Shown here: piece by piece, positions 10,820-22,928 of the stretch
How positions within the stretch are numbered: position 1 is the stretch's first letter
How the letters are laid out: each line of letters starts with the position of its first letter
Origin: Gari tellinella
Taxonomy: Eukaryota; Mollusca; Bivalvia; Cardiida; Psammobiidae
Assembly (NCBI GenBank): GCA_922989275.2
Contig: OV277857.1
Coordinates: 79,601,321-79,665,320 of the forward strand
Length of the DNA stretch: 64,000 nucleotides
Reading direction: 5' to 3'
Position numbers and translations under genes: made by a program
The notes under the pieces: model-generated
Database searches by the model: none
What the model was told of the DNA's origin: nothing
What the model saw: the letters and a program-made list of their open reading frames with translations, nothing else

Positions 10820-11520
10820 GGAGATATCTCATTAACATTTATTATTTATCCGTACAAATCCTCCAGTAAAACACTTACAACCTCCACAAAACACTCCATT
10901 CGGCTACTGGTATCACATAACAGGCAAAATAATCCGCTGTGAAAGGTATCCGAGAGTTACAGAGTGGCTCCCGATCCCCTGGGATTCACCGCGAGCACTG
11001 CCAAAACCAACCGTCCAAGCCTGAAGTGCTCAAGGATCAGTTAGCACAAAGATGCTAATTGGATGCTGATTGAACAAAACCGCCGAGCGGTGTCTTCTAC
11101 CAAACAAATTGTAAAGAGTAAAACATTATACCTATTACCTTGCTTTTTTAGCCGATAAAGTCAAACAATCAGACGCATTGTCCGTGCATTAAACCATTAT
11201 TGATAAAATTTCCTTCCGAATAAATTGACATTCCAGCATTCACCTTGTATTGCCACCATCTTGAATTGATTTTGTAAATCAATAACAGGCGTTTATTGGC
11301 TGCTGCGTCTGCAAGAGTTACCTTTGACCTCAGGATGTAAACAAATAGGAGTGCTTCCCCCTGAATTTTCTGGGAAATGGTGGCAGACTACTTATTCCCC
11401 TTAATATGTCTGCAGACTGCAGACAAAACAAAGATAAAGTAATAAGTTAATTAGTAGTAAGCTATTGAGGTAGTTGGATAGTGGTAGTATGTTAGTGTTA
11501 TAACTATGTAGAGCTGGTAG
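10820..11520. other. Unassigned 700-bp stretch
   Basis: More GC-balanced than its surroundings (ATCCCCTGGGATTCACCGCG near 10977). No exon, RNA gene or TIR pair recognised. Confidence 0.35.
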
Positions 11521-11522
11521 TA

Positions 11523-12012
11523 CTAACTCATTACCCCATATATATGCCTTTTTAGACCTACAATTATTCCTCCCCTGAAGAAAATAGCTTAGTTTCACTA
11601 ATAAAATACAAGGATTCTTTCCTATATCTTAGCAGATGGTAGCTTAAAGCAGGTTAAAGTAAAACAGAATGCGCCTCAACCCTTTAATCCATAGCCTGTT
11701 TCTAGTTTTGAAGACTGGTGACTACTTAAAGGAGGTTGTCAAAGTAAAGCAAAATGCGCACTAAGGTGCATTCTGCTTTACTTTCAGCCTGCTTTAAGCT
11801 ACCATATCTGCTAGGATATAGAAAATATTTCTTATGGTACATGTTTATGAATGTATAAATTGAAAATATTTTCTTCAATGGAGGAATAAATTAGATCTGT
11901 GCTGAAAGGTGCTTCTATGGAGTAAAGGGTTAATTAAGGCCCGTTCTGCTTTACTTACAACCTGCAGTGGTCACCTGTCTAATTAACTACAAGTGTACAG
12001 GCTATGAGGTAA
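11523..12012 (+). mobile_element. Family A element with a reversed A inserted in its palindrome loop
   Basis: Outer A: CTAACTCATTACCCCATATA to 11675, resuming after 11933 with GGCCCGTTCTGCTTTACTTA to GGCTATGAGGTAA. Inner A (11676-11933) is in the opposite orientation. Confidence 0.8.
11676..11933 (-). mobile_element. Family A element nested in an A loop
   Basis: TCAACCCTTTAATCCATAGC to CTATGGAGTAAAGGGTTAA; palindrome GCACTAAGGTGC at the centre. Confidence 0.85.
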
Positions 12013-12159
12013 TTTTGGACTAAGAAAAAGTTAGAAAGTTACTAATAACAATATGCTAAATGGGAGTAGTATGCTTGTAAAAATTAGTTTGATAGAGGTA
12101 ATAAGTAATTAACTGTTAGTGGTAGTAGATTGTATAAAAAATTAGTATGTCAGTCTTGT

Positions 12160-12335
12160 GATCATGAATATGAAACGTAAGATATATTGTCTAAATCTTA
12201 GCAGATGGTAACTTAAAGTAGGCTGAAAGTAAAGCAGAATGCACCCAAAGGTGCATTCTGCTTTACTTTCAACCTGCTTTAAGTGGTCACCTGTCTTCAA
12301 AACTAGAAATAAGCTATGTCGAGGTAATGGGCTAA
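12160..12335 (+). mobile_element. Family A element, 5' truncated
   Basis: Starts within the ATCATGAATATG segment and keeps the full palindrome AAAGTAAAGCAGAATGCACC plus GAGGTAATGGGCTAA. Confidence 0.75.
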
Positions 12336-12599
12336 TATTTCAGAACCATCTATAGAGAATCAAAAAGTTTGGATATTTATCGATGACACATTGAGTCACT
12401 TGGTATCTGATCTTGATATTATCTGTTTACAAATACCATTCCACTTGGGCAAATGCATTGATTAGGGTTTATAAGTTCATACAAAAGCCTAACCTGTTAA
12501 CCTGAACTGGATGGATATATATTTTAGTAAATAGATTTACAATTACTGGATATTTGAGATTTTTGTCCATAATAGCTCTTCTCCCCTTAATTTGCTGCT

Positions 12600-13358
12600 T
12601 TAACCCATTCCCCAATATGTATGCCTTTTTACATCTTAAAATTTCATTCATTTCTCTGCTCAAGAAAATAGTTACACTTTATACAATCATGAATATGCAA
12701 AAAATAGAAAGTTGTTCTTATATCCTAGCAGATAATAGCTTAAAACAGACTGAAAGTAAAGCAGAATGCTCCTTAACCCATTACCCCATAAGTATGCATT
12801 TTATGACACTAATTTATTCCTCCACTGAAGAAAATAGTTCCACTTTGTAATAGTCATGAATATATACCATACAAATACTTTCTCTATCCTAGTAGATAGT
12901 AACTTTTAAAAGGCAGGCTGAAAGTAAAGCAAAATGCGCCTGGATGGGCATTCTGCTTAACTTTCAACATGCTTTAACTCATTACCCCATAAATATGCCT
13001 TTTTACGCCTTTTAAGAATTCCTCTACTGAAGAAAATAGTTCCAATTTATACTGTTGCAAAGAAAAATCACAAGAAATATTTTCTATATTCTAGCAAATG
13101 ATATCTTAAAGCAGGCTGAAAGTAAAGCAGAATGTGCCTTAAGGCACATTCTGCTTTACTTTCAACCTGCTTTAAGTGGTCACATATCTGCAGAAACTAA
13201 AACCAGACTATGGGGTAATGGGTTAAGAGGTCACCTATCTTCAAACCTAGAAAAAGGCTATAGGGTTATGAGTTAAAGAGCATTCTACTTTACATTCATC
13301 CTGCTTTAAGCAAACACTCATCTTCAATACTGAAAACAAGCTATCAGGTAAAGGGTTA
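12600..13358 (+). mobile_element. Three family A elements nested one in another
   Basis: A1 12600-12772 resumes at 13277; A2 12773-12973 resumes at 13227; A3 is uninterrupted 12974-13226. A2 sits in the A1 loop TTAA (GAATGCTCC|TTAA ... TTAA|AGAGCATTC). A3 sits in the A2 palindrome-base TTAA (CATGCT|TTAA ... TTAA|GAGGTCACC). Removing the inserts leaves elements of about 250 bp each. Confidence 0.92.
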
Positions 13359-13609
13359 CCATTTTCATCAGTTCTGCAATAAATAATGGTCACTTATCTT
13401 TATGTTTTTTTGACTGATGAAACATCAATGCATATATAAATAAAAACAATTTGGATTCTGATTAGGTGCTGTGAATGATGCCTGTTCTTGATTTGGCCCT
13501 AAAAATGCTGAATTTTGAAATTGATTCCTCCATTTTCTAAAAGAATAACCAGCTTACATAGACTCATGAGGGTTTGGTCACAAACGTATGACACACAGTG
13601 CAGATTTGA

Positions 13610-13873
13610 TTAACCCATTATTCCATAGATAAACATTTTCAAACATTTAATATATACCTATACTAAAGAAAATAGTTCCAACTTACTGGCATACATGTAC
13701 AGTCAAGAATATGTACCATTAGAAATATTTTCTGTATTCTAGAAGATGGAAGCCTAAAGCATGCTGAAAGTAAAGCAGAATGCGCCTCAAGACACACTAT
13801 GCTTTACTTTCAATCTGCTTAATTGGCCACCTACCTATCTTTAATACTAGAAACAGACTGGATTAAGGGTTAA
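13610..13873 (+). mobile_element. Family A TTAA MITE
   Basis: TTAACCCATTATTCCATAGA to CTGGATTAAGGGTTAA; palindrome arms diverged (GCGCCTCAAGACACAC). Confidence 0.8.
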
Positions 13874-14243
13874 AGGGCTCCATCAGAAGTCCTCTGCTCC
13901 GGGTATACAGACAGTTTGCAAAGGATGTATATACAGGGACCTCACTATTAAAGGGCTACACTGACGTAAATGAAAGTCAAGTTACATGTTGGGAGATAAA
14001 GGTGTGATATCACCTTTCAATGTCAGTCAGTTAATAATTATTGATATTACACTCTTGAGAACTGTTCATACCTTTGTCTTACAGCAACAAAGGGCTCTGC
14101 ATCAGCAAAACCTTTGACAAGCAGTCATGAACAAGCAATATATCATTGATGATAAGTGGCTACTTAATGCAAGGTAAAAGTAATGTAGGTTTAGCTGACA
14201 CTTGATTTAAGAAGTTCCTTTACATCTTTTTGTTTATGGTCAG

Positions 14244-14482
14244 TTGACCCATCACTCCATAAATAAGCCTTTTTACGCCTCTTATCATTAATTTTCTACA
14301 CTAAGGAAAAAAGTCACCTGATACGAAGTCCTGAACAGAAAGGGGAGAAGGCATTTCCAGTTATAATATTTCCAGATAGTAGCTTAAAGCAGGTTGAAAG
14401 TAAAGCAGAATGTTCTACTTTCAACCTGCTTTAAGTAGTCACGTCTTCAAAACTAAAAACAGGCTATTGTGTAAAGGGTTAA
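14244..14482 (+). mobile_element. Family A TTAA MITE
   Basis: TTGACCCATCACTCCATAAA to CTATTGTGTAAAGGGTTAA; short loop GCAGAATGTTCTACTTTC. Confidence 0.8.
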
Positions 14483-14625
14483 CACAGGTTTGCCTGATTA
14501 CTTTAACACTTTCCTTTAAAGTAACAGTGTTTTATTACTTTGGCTATCCCTGGTAGAATTTTGGTTGGAGCATGTCCTGATGAATAAACAATTTCCCATG
14601 ATCATTTGTAGCTGTATATGAGTTT

Positions 14626-14836
14626 TTAACCCATTCCCCCATAAATACACCTTTTTACGCCTCTAATTTATTCCTCCACTTAAGATAGTTATACAGTTAT
14701 GAATATGTATGATAAGAAATATTTTCTATATTCTAGCAGATGGTAGCTTAAAGCAGGCTGAAAGTAAAGCAGAATGTGCCCTAAGGCACATTCTGCTTTA
14801 CTTTCAACCTGCTTTAAGTCATCATGTCTTCAAAAC
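14626..14836 (+). mobile_element. Family A MITE, right end lost
   Basis: TTAACCCATTCCCCCATAAA with a perfect GTGCCCTAAGGCAC loop; sequence departs from A after GTCTTCAAAACTCA. Confidence 0.8.
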
Positions 14837-14984
14837 TCAATGATGGGTCATCACAATTACGGCTGGGACCCCTATTAGTGACCCCTAAGACTGAAATGTA
14901 AAACTTTTTGCTTTACTTTCAATCTGCTTTAAGTAATCACTTAGGCATACTGGTCATTAACTAAACATGTAGATAATTTCTTAA

Positions 14985-15045
14985 TGCAGGATAAAAGTAA
15001 TGCTGAAACTGCATTATTTTCTCCCGCATTAAGCAGTCGCCCCAC
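14985..15045. mobile_element. Family F palindrome
   Basis: TTAATGCAGGATAAAAGTAA TGCTGAAACTGCATT.. CCCGCATTAAGCAGTC; short loop. Confidence 0.6.
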
Positions 15046-15441
15046 CTTAAGAGATCTTCATGCAACTTCAATTAGTGACTGCTTATTACAGGATTGTGTG
15101 TGAAGTTTAAGGCAAACATGGGGACAGCATTATGGCTATACTGCAGTTACCCTTAACTTGCATGACTGGTGAAAATTCACTGTAAAATATGTTTTAGTCT
15201 TTCTCATTAGGAAATGTTTGCATTTTTAAAAATCAATTCGTGTAATTCAGGTCTGAGTAAATATGGCAATATTGCAAGTATGTTGACATTGTGAACACTG
15301 ACAATATAATTATCAAGAGCCTGTTTTATAGGATTATTGATGGGTCTTTGAAGAATCACCCAGAATCCAATAAAAATGACATCATTGGTTATACAGTACT
15401 CACTCTCTCCAGCGACATTCTTGTAAAAGAAAGGGGATATT

Positions 15442-15690
15442 TTAACCATTTACCCTATAGCCTGTTTCAAATTTTGAAGTCAGGTGACCACTTAAGATGG
15501 ATTGAAAGTAAAGCATAATGCACCATTAGGCCTTACTTGCAGCCTGTTTTAAGCTACCATTTGCTAGGATATAGAAAATATATATTTTGGTACCGATACA
15601 TGTTTATGACTGTATACATTGAATCTTTTTTCTTCAATGGAGGAGTAAGTTAAATGCATTTAAAGGCTCTTCTATGTGAGGAAGTGATTA
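15442..15690 (-). mobile_element. Family A MITE, decayed
   Basis: TTAACCATTTACCCTATAGC to CTTCTATGTGAGGAAGTGATTA; right palindrome arm shortened. Confidence 0.75.
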
Positions 15691-15699
15691 TTTAGGATT

Positions 15700-15786
15700 G
15701 TTGCTGCTTAATGCAGGGCACAAATAATGCAGAAAACTCCTCAAGGAGCCTTTTGCATTACTTGTGTCCTAAATTAAGCAGACACT
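15700..15786. mobile_element. Family F palindrome
   Basis: GCTTAATGCAGGGCACAAAT AATGCAGAAAACTCC / AAGGAGCC..ACTTGTGTCCTAAATTAAGC. Confidence 0.6.
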
Positions 15787-16034
15787 TAACCCATAGCCTA
15801 TTTCTAAATTGAAAATTGTAGACCACTTAAAGCAGGTTGAAAGTAAAGCAGAATGTGCCTTAAGGCACATTCTGCTTTACTTTCAGCCTGATTTAAACTA
15901 CCATCTACTTGAAAATAGAAAATATTTCTTCTGATAAATATTCATAATTGTATAATTTGGAACTACATGTATTTTCTTATGTGGAGGAATAAACTAGAGG
16001 CGTAAAAAGGTGTATTTATGGGGTAATGGGTTAA
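15786..16034 (-). mobile_element. Family A TTAA MITE abutting F
   Basis: TTAACCCATAGCCTATTTCT to TTTATGGGGTAATGGGTTAA; perfect TGTGCCTTAAGGCACA loop. Confidence 0.85.
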
Positions 16035-16149
16035 GCAACCGCAATTAAACTAAATTTGAGTGTCATTGTAGAAAGATTTTACTGTTTCAGAGATAACTGT
16101 CTGTAAGTGCAGAAAATACAGTCATGTATTATACTACACAAGAACTCTA

Positions 16150-18150
16150 CAAACAAGAGCGTGTCCCAGTTACACGAATGCCCCCGATGATACAGGGAGG
16201 GGAATCCAGACTATCAAACGTAAAAGTTAGAGAGCTGAAACTGTAGTGGAGCGCCATTTTGAGGACTTCAAGGGCCATTACTCCAAAGGGCCTAGCATAA
16301 ATTGGTGCCGCTGGTTATCCAAATTGGTCTCCATTTTATGTCAACAAACATTTTCAGAAAGTTTGGTGATGATCAGATGAAAAGCAATGTGTTTGTGAAA
16401 CACAAATGCCCCCAGCCATAATCATGTTCTGTAATGTAATGCTTATTTGCAAAAGTAGGTCAAAAGTCATGGTCGTAGGGTAAATGAAACATTGGCATAG
16501 TTGGAGAAGTCTTAACACAAGAAACATATAAAGTATGGAAGCTCTAGGCCTACTGGTTCAAATGTTATAGGCGTATAAAGATTTATACAAATAAAGGTCA
16601 AAGGTCAAGGTCACAAGGGCAAAAACGTAGGTATGGTTGGAAAGGTCTTGACACAAGAAATATATAAACAAAATATGAAAGCCGTAGGCCTACTGGTGCA
16701 AATGTTATAGCCATTTAAAGATTTCAACAAAAGTAGGTCAAATGTCAAGGTCACAAGGTCAAAAAGTTTTGTATGGTTAGAAAGGGAAAACACATGTCAA
16801 GTATAAAAGGCCAAGGTGCAAAAATGCAAAAGTTATATCCAAGGTTAAGGTTTTTGGTTAAAGTTTGATTAAATAGGTCAAAGATCGAGGTCAAGGTCAC
16901 ATGGTCAAAGATGTTGGTATGGTTGGAAAGGTCTTGACACAAGAAATATACATACAAAATATTAAAGCCCTGGGCCAACTGGTGCAAATGTTATAGCAAT
17001 TTAAAGATTTTTACAAAAGAAGGTCAAATGTCAAGGTCAAGGTCAAAAAGTTTTGTATGGTTGGAAAGGTCTTGCCATGAGGAATACACATGCCAAGTAT
17101 AAAATGCCCAGGTGCAAAAATGCAAAAGTTATAGCCAAGGTTAAGGTTTTTGGTTAAAGTTTGATTAAATAGGTCAAAGGTCAAGGTCGCATGTTCAAAG
17201 ATGTTGGTATGGTTGGAAAGGTCTTGACACAAGAAATATACATACAAAATATGAAAGCCCTGGGCCTACTGGTGCAAATGTTATAGCCATTTAAAGATTT
17301 TTACAAAAGTAGGTCAAATTTCAAGGTCAAGGTCACAAGGTCAAAAAGTTTTATATGGTTGGAAAGGTCTTGCCATGAGGAATACACATGCCAAGTATAA
17401 AAGGCCCAGGTTTAAAAATGCAAAAGTTATAGCCAAGGTTAAGGTTTTTGGTTAAAGTTTGATTAAATAGGTCAAAGGTCAAGGTCACATGGTCAAAGAT
17501 GTTGGTATGGTTGGAAAGGTCTTGACAAAAGAAATATACATACAAAATATGAAAGCCCTGGGCCTACTGGTGCAAATGTTATAGCCATTTAAAGATTTTT
17601 ACAAAAGTAGGTCAAATTTCAAGGTCAAGGTCACAAGGTCGAAAAGTTTTATATGGTTGGAAAGGTCTTGCCATGAGGAATACACATGCCAAGTATAAAA
17701 GGCCCAGGTTTAAAAATGCAAAAGTTATAGCCAAGGTTAAGGTTTTTGGTTAAAGTTTGATTAAATAGGTTAAAGGTTAAGGTCAAGGTCACAGGGTCAA
17801 AGATGTTGGTATGGTTGGAAAGGTCTTGACAAAAGAAATATACATACAAAATATGAAAGCCCTGGGCCTACTGGTGCAAATGTTATAGCCATTTAAAGAT
17901 TTTTACAAAAGTAGGTCAAATGTCAAGGTCAAGGTCACAAGGTCAAAAAGGTTTGTATGGATGGAAAGGTCTTGATACAGGGAAGACACATGCCAAGTAT
18001 AAAAGGTCCAGGTACAAAAATGCAAGAGTTATAGCCAAGGTTAAGGTTTTTGGCACAGACAGACGGACGGACGGACGGACAGACGGACGGACGAACCAAC
18101 AGACATGACAAAAACTATATGCCCCCGAATCGTAGATTCTGGAGGCATAA
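16150..18150 (+). repeat. Bivalve-type repeat with ~300-bp tandem units rich in GGTCA
   Basis: Between GAATGCCCCCGATGATAC and ATATGCCCCCGAATCG, a unit with TATGGTTGGAAAGGTCTTGA restarts near 16629, 16917, 17209, 17507 and 17811 (period about 290-304). Each unit carries AGGTCAAAGGTCAAGGTCAC-like runs. It ends in a GGAC/AGAC microsatellite. Related partial copies lie at 30430-30950 and 47270-47875. Confidence 0.88.
18056..18100 (+). repeat. GGAC/AGAC microsatellite
   Basis: CAGACAGACGGACGGACGGA and further GGAC units. Confidence 0.95.
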
Positions 18151-18361
18151 AAAGTAAGTATTTGAAGGTTTAATGTCTCAGATCAGGATTCAAACTGTTT
18201 GTCATTCAGAGAATATAATATATTACATGTATATAGAGATATTGGAATCTCAAATGTCCTATCCATGTTTCTTCAAATAAAGGTACTTAAATACTAGTAT
18301 ACAAATTGAACATGCTGATAATTTATTATATATACCGGTGGACATGGTTCAGAAGAAGTAT

Positions 18362-18475
18362 TGATATGAGTGTCAAACAGTTGGGATCCTGGTCAGACAC
18401 CACTTTATGTGATGTCTGGTCTGGATCCAAATTGTTTAAAAATTAAGATGGCTGCGCCACTGGCAGTAAAAGAAT
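18362..18475. mobile_element. Family G element
   Basis: GTCAAACAGTTGGGATCCTG / TCTGGATCCAAATTGTTT palindrome about ACACCACTTTATGTGATG. Confidence 0.6.
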
Positions 18476-18717
18476 TTACAGCTTTTAAGAATCACTTTTA
18501 TAAATTACTTGTACAAATTTAAACAAAATTGTCCGAAGATACTGTTACTTTGTAATGCTGTGTCTGAGCTGGATCCAAACTGTTTACAAATTTAGATGAC
18601 TGCACCACAGGCAGTGAAAGAGTTTATGGTTTTAAGAATCACAAAGGAAAACCTGTTTTCTATTCTTTAATAAATTACTTGCCCAAATAAGTGACACTGT
18701 TATTGTTCGATTTTTTC

Positions 18718-18950
18718 TGACCTGTCAGAGTTATTTTTGTTTGCCACCAAGATTAAGAAGATAAAATCTATTTTCTACAGTTTAGTGCATTGTGTTTGCG
18801 TTTATTCAGGACTCTACTGTACAGTACACAAATAAATACAGCTTTCCGTATCCCTGGCTGACAGTACGGAAATCAAGGAGTACGGTGATCATCCCTTTTA
18901 AAATTTTAGAATGTTCCAATCTAAAAATAACTCTGACAGGTCAGAAGGAA
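18718..18950. mobile_element. Inverted-repeat element (TGACCTGTCAGAGTTATTTT)
   Basis: CTGACCTGTCAGAGTTATTTT at 18718 is repeated inverted at about 18925-18946 (AAAATAACTCTGACAGGTCAG). Confidence 0.7.
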
Positions 18951-19072
18951 ACACTAATACATGTTCACAATTAAACATAAACAAATGTAAAATCTCACAG
19001 GCAACATTTTTGTGAAAAGGTTCATGTATACATGTATATACTTCCACAACATGTGAAACTGAATGATAACAT

Positions 19073-19136
19073 TAATATATAAACTGCTCTTTTCTAATAG
19101 GTCGAAATATTAGAAAAGAGCAGTTTATATATTAAT
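19073..19136. repeat. Near-perfect hairpin
   Basis: TAATATATAAACTGCTCTTT TCTAATA and its inverse surround a short GGTCGAAA loop. Confidence 0.85.
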
Positions 19137-19261
19137 TTAATTCCCTATCTGGAATATTGAAAAAAAACAATGATAACAGACCATGTAGAGAGTTTCCATA
19201 TCCACCAAAAACAATAAAAATATAAAAGTCACTATTACGAAACTCACCCATTCATAATGTT

Positions 19262-19370
19262 AAAGCAGGTGACAGCTTAAACAGAATGAAAGTAAAGCAG
19301 AAGGCTCATGAAATAGCTTTCTGTTTAGCAGCTTTATTTTCATCCTGCTTTAGTAGTAACCTGCATTGAA
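19262..19370. mobile_element. Hairpin of the A/F/D palindrome type
   Basis: GCTTAAACAGAATGAAAGTA AAGCAGAAGGCTC / ..GCTTTATTTTCATCCTGCTTTA. Confidence 0.5.
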
Positions 19371-19725
19371 TGGTTTTAATAGCAGAACATTAATGAAGCA
19401 GAAAAAAATAAATACCGTAACTAATAATACAACTTTAGACAAAAAGTTTTAAACACTGTGTATAAAAATGTAAAACTTATCACAATTTCTTTTTATATCA
19501 CAAAAACTTCTAGCAAATACATGTAGTTCATAGAGCAATGCCATCAGAAACAAGAATTCAGTGACGAAAGAAACTTCGCATTAAATTTATTAATTCCCTA
19601 TTTGGAATAGTGTTATCTTTATTGAAAAAAAATTTAAACTTAAGTTTCGCAACAAGAAATAATGTAAATATGAAAGCTTTAATTTCAAAAGATGACGTTG
19701 CCACAGTCAACAGGGAAGCAAAGCT

Positions 19726-19926
19726 TTAACCCATTACACCATAAATACGCCTTTTTATGCCTTTAATATATTCTTCCCCTGAAGAAAATAGTTCGAATAT
19801 TACAGAACCATACAATTTTTTTCTATATCCAAGTAGATATTAGCTTAAAGCAGGCTGAAAGTAAAGCAGAATGTAAGTAGTCACCTATATTCATTACTAG
19901 AAACAGGCTATGGGGTAATGGGTTAA
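19726..19926 (+). mobile_element. Family A MITE missing the right palindrome arm
   Basis: TTAACCCATTACACCATAAA to GCTATGGGGTAATGGGTTAA; AGCAGAATGT passes directly into AAGTAGTCACC, so one arm is deleted. Confidence 0.85.
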
Positions 19927-19979
19927 AATCGGCTTTTTGCTCATTCCTCACAGGCTTTCAGAGATTATTGCCTAACTAA

Positions 19980-22028
19980 TAGTGTTTTAGCTAATGCGGA
20001 ATGGCGGGGCGGCCCGCCCTTCTGCCCTTTAGTTCCGCCCTTCTGCCCTTATTCCGGTGCAAGGATCCGCCCTAGTGCCCCTATTCTGTGCCCCTATCCA
20101 TTTGATATAGACCGCCCCGCTGCCCGGAGCGATACCACTTACTGTCGCTAATCCCATTATTGCCAATCAGTGCAATGCGACACGCGCGTGTCATAGACAA
20201 TCAACAATTATAGTGTGTAATCGACCGATACACATATGTATACCTGGTGTGGTACCCCGCATAGCGCGAGTGTACGACTGAAGCCGGAATAAATCGAAAC
20301 GCATGTTGGCCTCGTTGAAAAACAGAATATACGACACCCTTTTCCCTAAATTTAAACATTCATATGATTATTATCCATTATGAAGACTGAAAAAAAAATC
20401 ACAGATTAAAACGCAAACGCAAACGCGAGTCGGATCTTGGAAAAATATGCTCGATACAGGGCCAATAAAGAATGCTCGACGAACGATCATTGTAGGTGAA
20501 TATAGATCTAAAACCGAATTTAATTTTCTTAGAAGGAAATACTTTCCATACAAATCTTTATTAATATTCACGTACCAGAAACGAACAGTCTTCCAAATTT
20601 CGGAAATGGAAAATTCAAACGCGCACCGTGCTTCAACTTTTACACAAGTTGTCTTTACTCGTTTTATTGGCTATAAGAAAGGTAATTCCCCGCATCTTTT
20701 TTTTTAAACATCCAATGAATGTAGACGTTATATACACCCATTTAGAAAGACAGTATTGATGTTTGACGTGAAATTAACAAATTACATCTTACAGGTGTAT
20801 ATTTCGCTGGAGTTTCGGGAAATAAGTTACGACCGAGAGAGGTTTGGTTGGTTTGATAACGTCCGTTTCTGCCATCAAATACTACATACGCGCGAGAATC
20901 GAAGAATGGGATATTTCTATTTCTAAAAGTATCGGTTCTGTGCTGTTGTTTTTATTTTGGTAAGTTCATATTGAATGATCTATTTGAAACAGAACATCAG
21001 CGTGACAACACATATCTAAGTAGATCCTTAATTTTCCCCGTGATGCAGTCTAATTAATTGTATTCTGTTTTATGACAGGTGGTTGCTTAGGGAAGGCTGA
21101 ATTTTATTAATAGGAAAATCCTTAAGACACCCACTTGCCTGGATACAGCAACAATCCAATGCCAATAATTATTGTACTTTATAGTACATATAGATAGATC
21201 TATTTGTTTGTGTGCATGTTTAACTGTGTGCGATATTAGAAAAATCTCAAAATAATTTTAAATCAGACAAACAGATAATACACCCTATACAAAGGACTTA
21301 CCCAGGGCACTCTGATCTGGGTCTATACTATTTGCATAAAGGTAAAGACACCCCATAACCTAGTTTCTTGCTCTTTTTTTTTTTTAAAGAATTAAGTAAG
21401 AGAATTGATATTTTCTAGTATTGATCGTTTTGGGGCTTTTACACCTACATTGTTGCAAAAGAATGGAATACTAGTTTAAATGCCAACCTCAATCAACAGC
21501 TGTAATGGGAAATCATCAGGTGCTGGAGTAAAATTTAGTTGTGTAACTTTTTAATAATGTGTGATTTAAAGAAAAAAAATCTTGATCTGTTAATATTCTA
21601 TTTGCAAAAATTGGCTGATTTCATCCATTTTCCATAATACTTGTATGCATCTGTATAATGTACATGTATAGCTAAAATCCACAACATGTGCATACATGTT
21701 TATTATATATCTCTGTATAGCAAAATTGCACTATTTCATCATTTAAAGTCCAAAAAATTTCCGCCGCAGCGCAGGAGGGGACACCCCTCCCCATTGTTCT
21801 ATTGTCACATGTATAACCTTTATCTTTACAGACTTATATGTTGAATACATTAAAAGTGCTTATGGACCTATAAGACTTCGAATATGATGAAAAGACACCT
21901 AGAAATGTTTACAATCCCCTCACCGAAGTTGCGGGTCCGCACTTTGTTTGCACCCTGCCCTTTTTTGGTGCCCCCCTGCCCCTTTTTGGTGCCCCCCTGC
22001 CCTTTTTGAGAGTCTGGCTAAAACACTA
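19980..22028. mobile_element. 2.05-kb hAT-like non-autonomous element
   Basis: Ends TAGTGTTTTAGC and GCTAAAACACTA are perfect 12-bp inverted repeats fitting the hAT terminal consensus YARNG. Flanks CTAACTAA and CTAACTAT make an 8-bp target duplication with one mismatch, the hAT hallmark. Both ends carry clustered CTGCCC motifs (left GCCCTTCTGCCC; right CCCCCTGCCCCTTTTTGGTG repeated), resembling subterminal transposase sites. No transposase recognised inside. Confidence 0.75.
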
Positions 22029-22039
22029 CTAACTATGTG

Positions 22040-22317
22040 ACTTTTCATCCAGTACCCCAAAGCCTGTTTCTAGTTTTGAAAACAAGTTACTACTTAAAGC
22101 AGGTTGAAAGTATTTTAGCAGAATGTGCATTCTGCTTTACTTTCATATGCAAGAATATAGAAAATATTTCTTATATAATTCATAATCATGACTGTATAAA
22201 TTGAAACTATTTTGAGTGGAGGAATAAATTATAATTTACTCCTCCGCTGAAGAAAATAGTTTCAATTTATAGTCATGAATATGCATAAAGGCGTATTTAT
22301 GGGGTAGTGTGGCTTAA
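22040..22317 (-). mobile_element. Family A MITE, rearranged
   Basis: CCAGTACCCCAAAGCCTGTT; A palindrome shortened; the AATTTATTCCTCC segment occurs in both orientations at 22220-22290, an internal inverted duplication. Confidence 0.6.
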
Positions 22318-22346
22318 GGGCATTTTCCAAGACAGGTTAGTGGTGT

Positions 22347-22833
22347 CCTATGGTGCTTATCCCTTTAATCCATAGCCTATTTCTAGTTTTGAAGATAGAT
22401 GACTACTTAGAGCAGGTTGAAAGTAGAGCAGAATGTGCTTTAACCCTTTGAACGCTAGTCCCGCATACTAGTATACATGTGAAAAGTGCACTTTTCCTAT
22501 GCAAACAGTGAATACCCAGATTAGAGGGCTACTTACGGAGCCCTCTGATCTGGGTCTTCACTGTTTGTCATAATGCAAAACATTGACAACCCTTAAAAGT
22601 CAGAAATGGACTAGACTCAAATGGAAACTGGGGTTGTCCATTTTAAGTTTCAGGGAGGAAAGAGTTATGGTGCATTCTGCTTTACTTTCAGCCTATTTTA
22701 AGCTGTCATCTGCTAGAATATAGAAACTATTTTGCAAGGGACATGTTCATGACTACATAAATTGGGACTATTTTCTTCAGTGGAGGAATAAATTAAATGT
22801 GCTAAAAGGTGCTTCTATGGAGGAAAGGGTTAA
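22347..22833 (-). mobile_element. Family A element with a family B in its loop
   Basis: A left part to GAGCAGAATGTGCT|TTAA; B 22439-22668; A resumes GGTGCATTCTGCTTTACTTT to GGAGGAAAGGGTTAA. Confidence 0.88.
22439..22668 (+). mobile_element. Family B element nested in an A loop
   Basis: TTAACCCTTTGAACGCTAGT to GGGAGGAAAGAGTTA; palindrome GAGCCCTCTGATC intact. Confidence 0.87.
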
Positions 22834-22928
22834 GCAGAAGGAAGGGTAAATGGCTACATGATTTTCTTTCAATAAGAGCTGAGATCTGTATTATACACAG
22901 TGTGTAATGAGAGAATACCGTCTTGTCC

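Noticed and set aside
16611..17849. Series of similar minus-strand frames (NLGYNFCIF...)
   Set aside because: Each is one unit of the tandem repeat; stops break them at unit borders and no start context exists.
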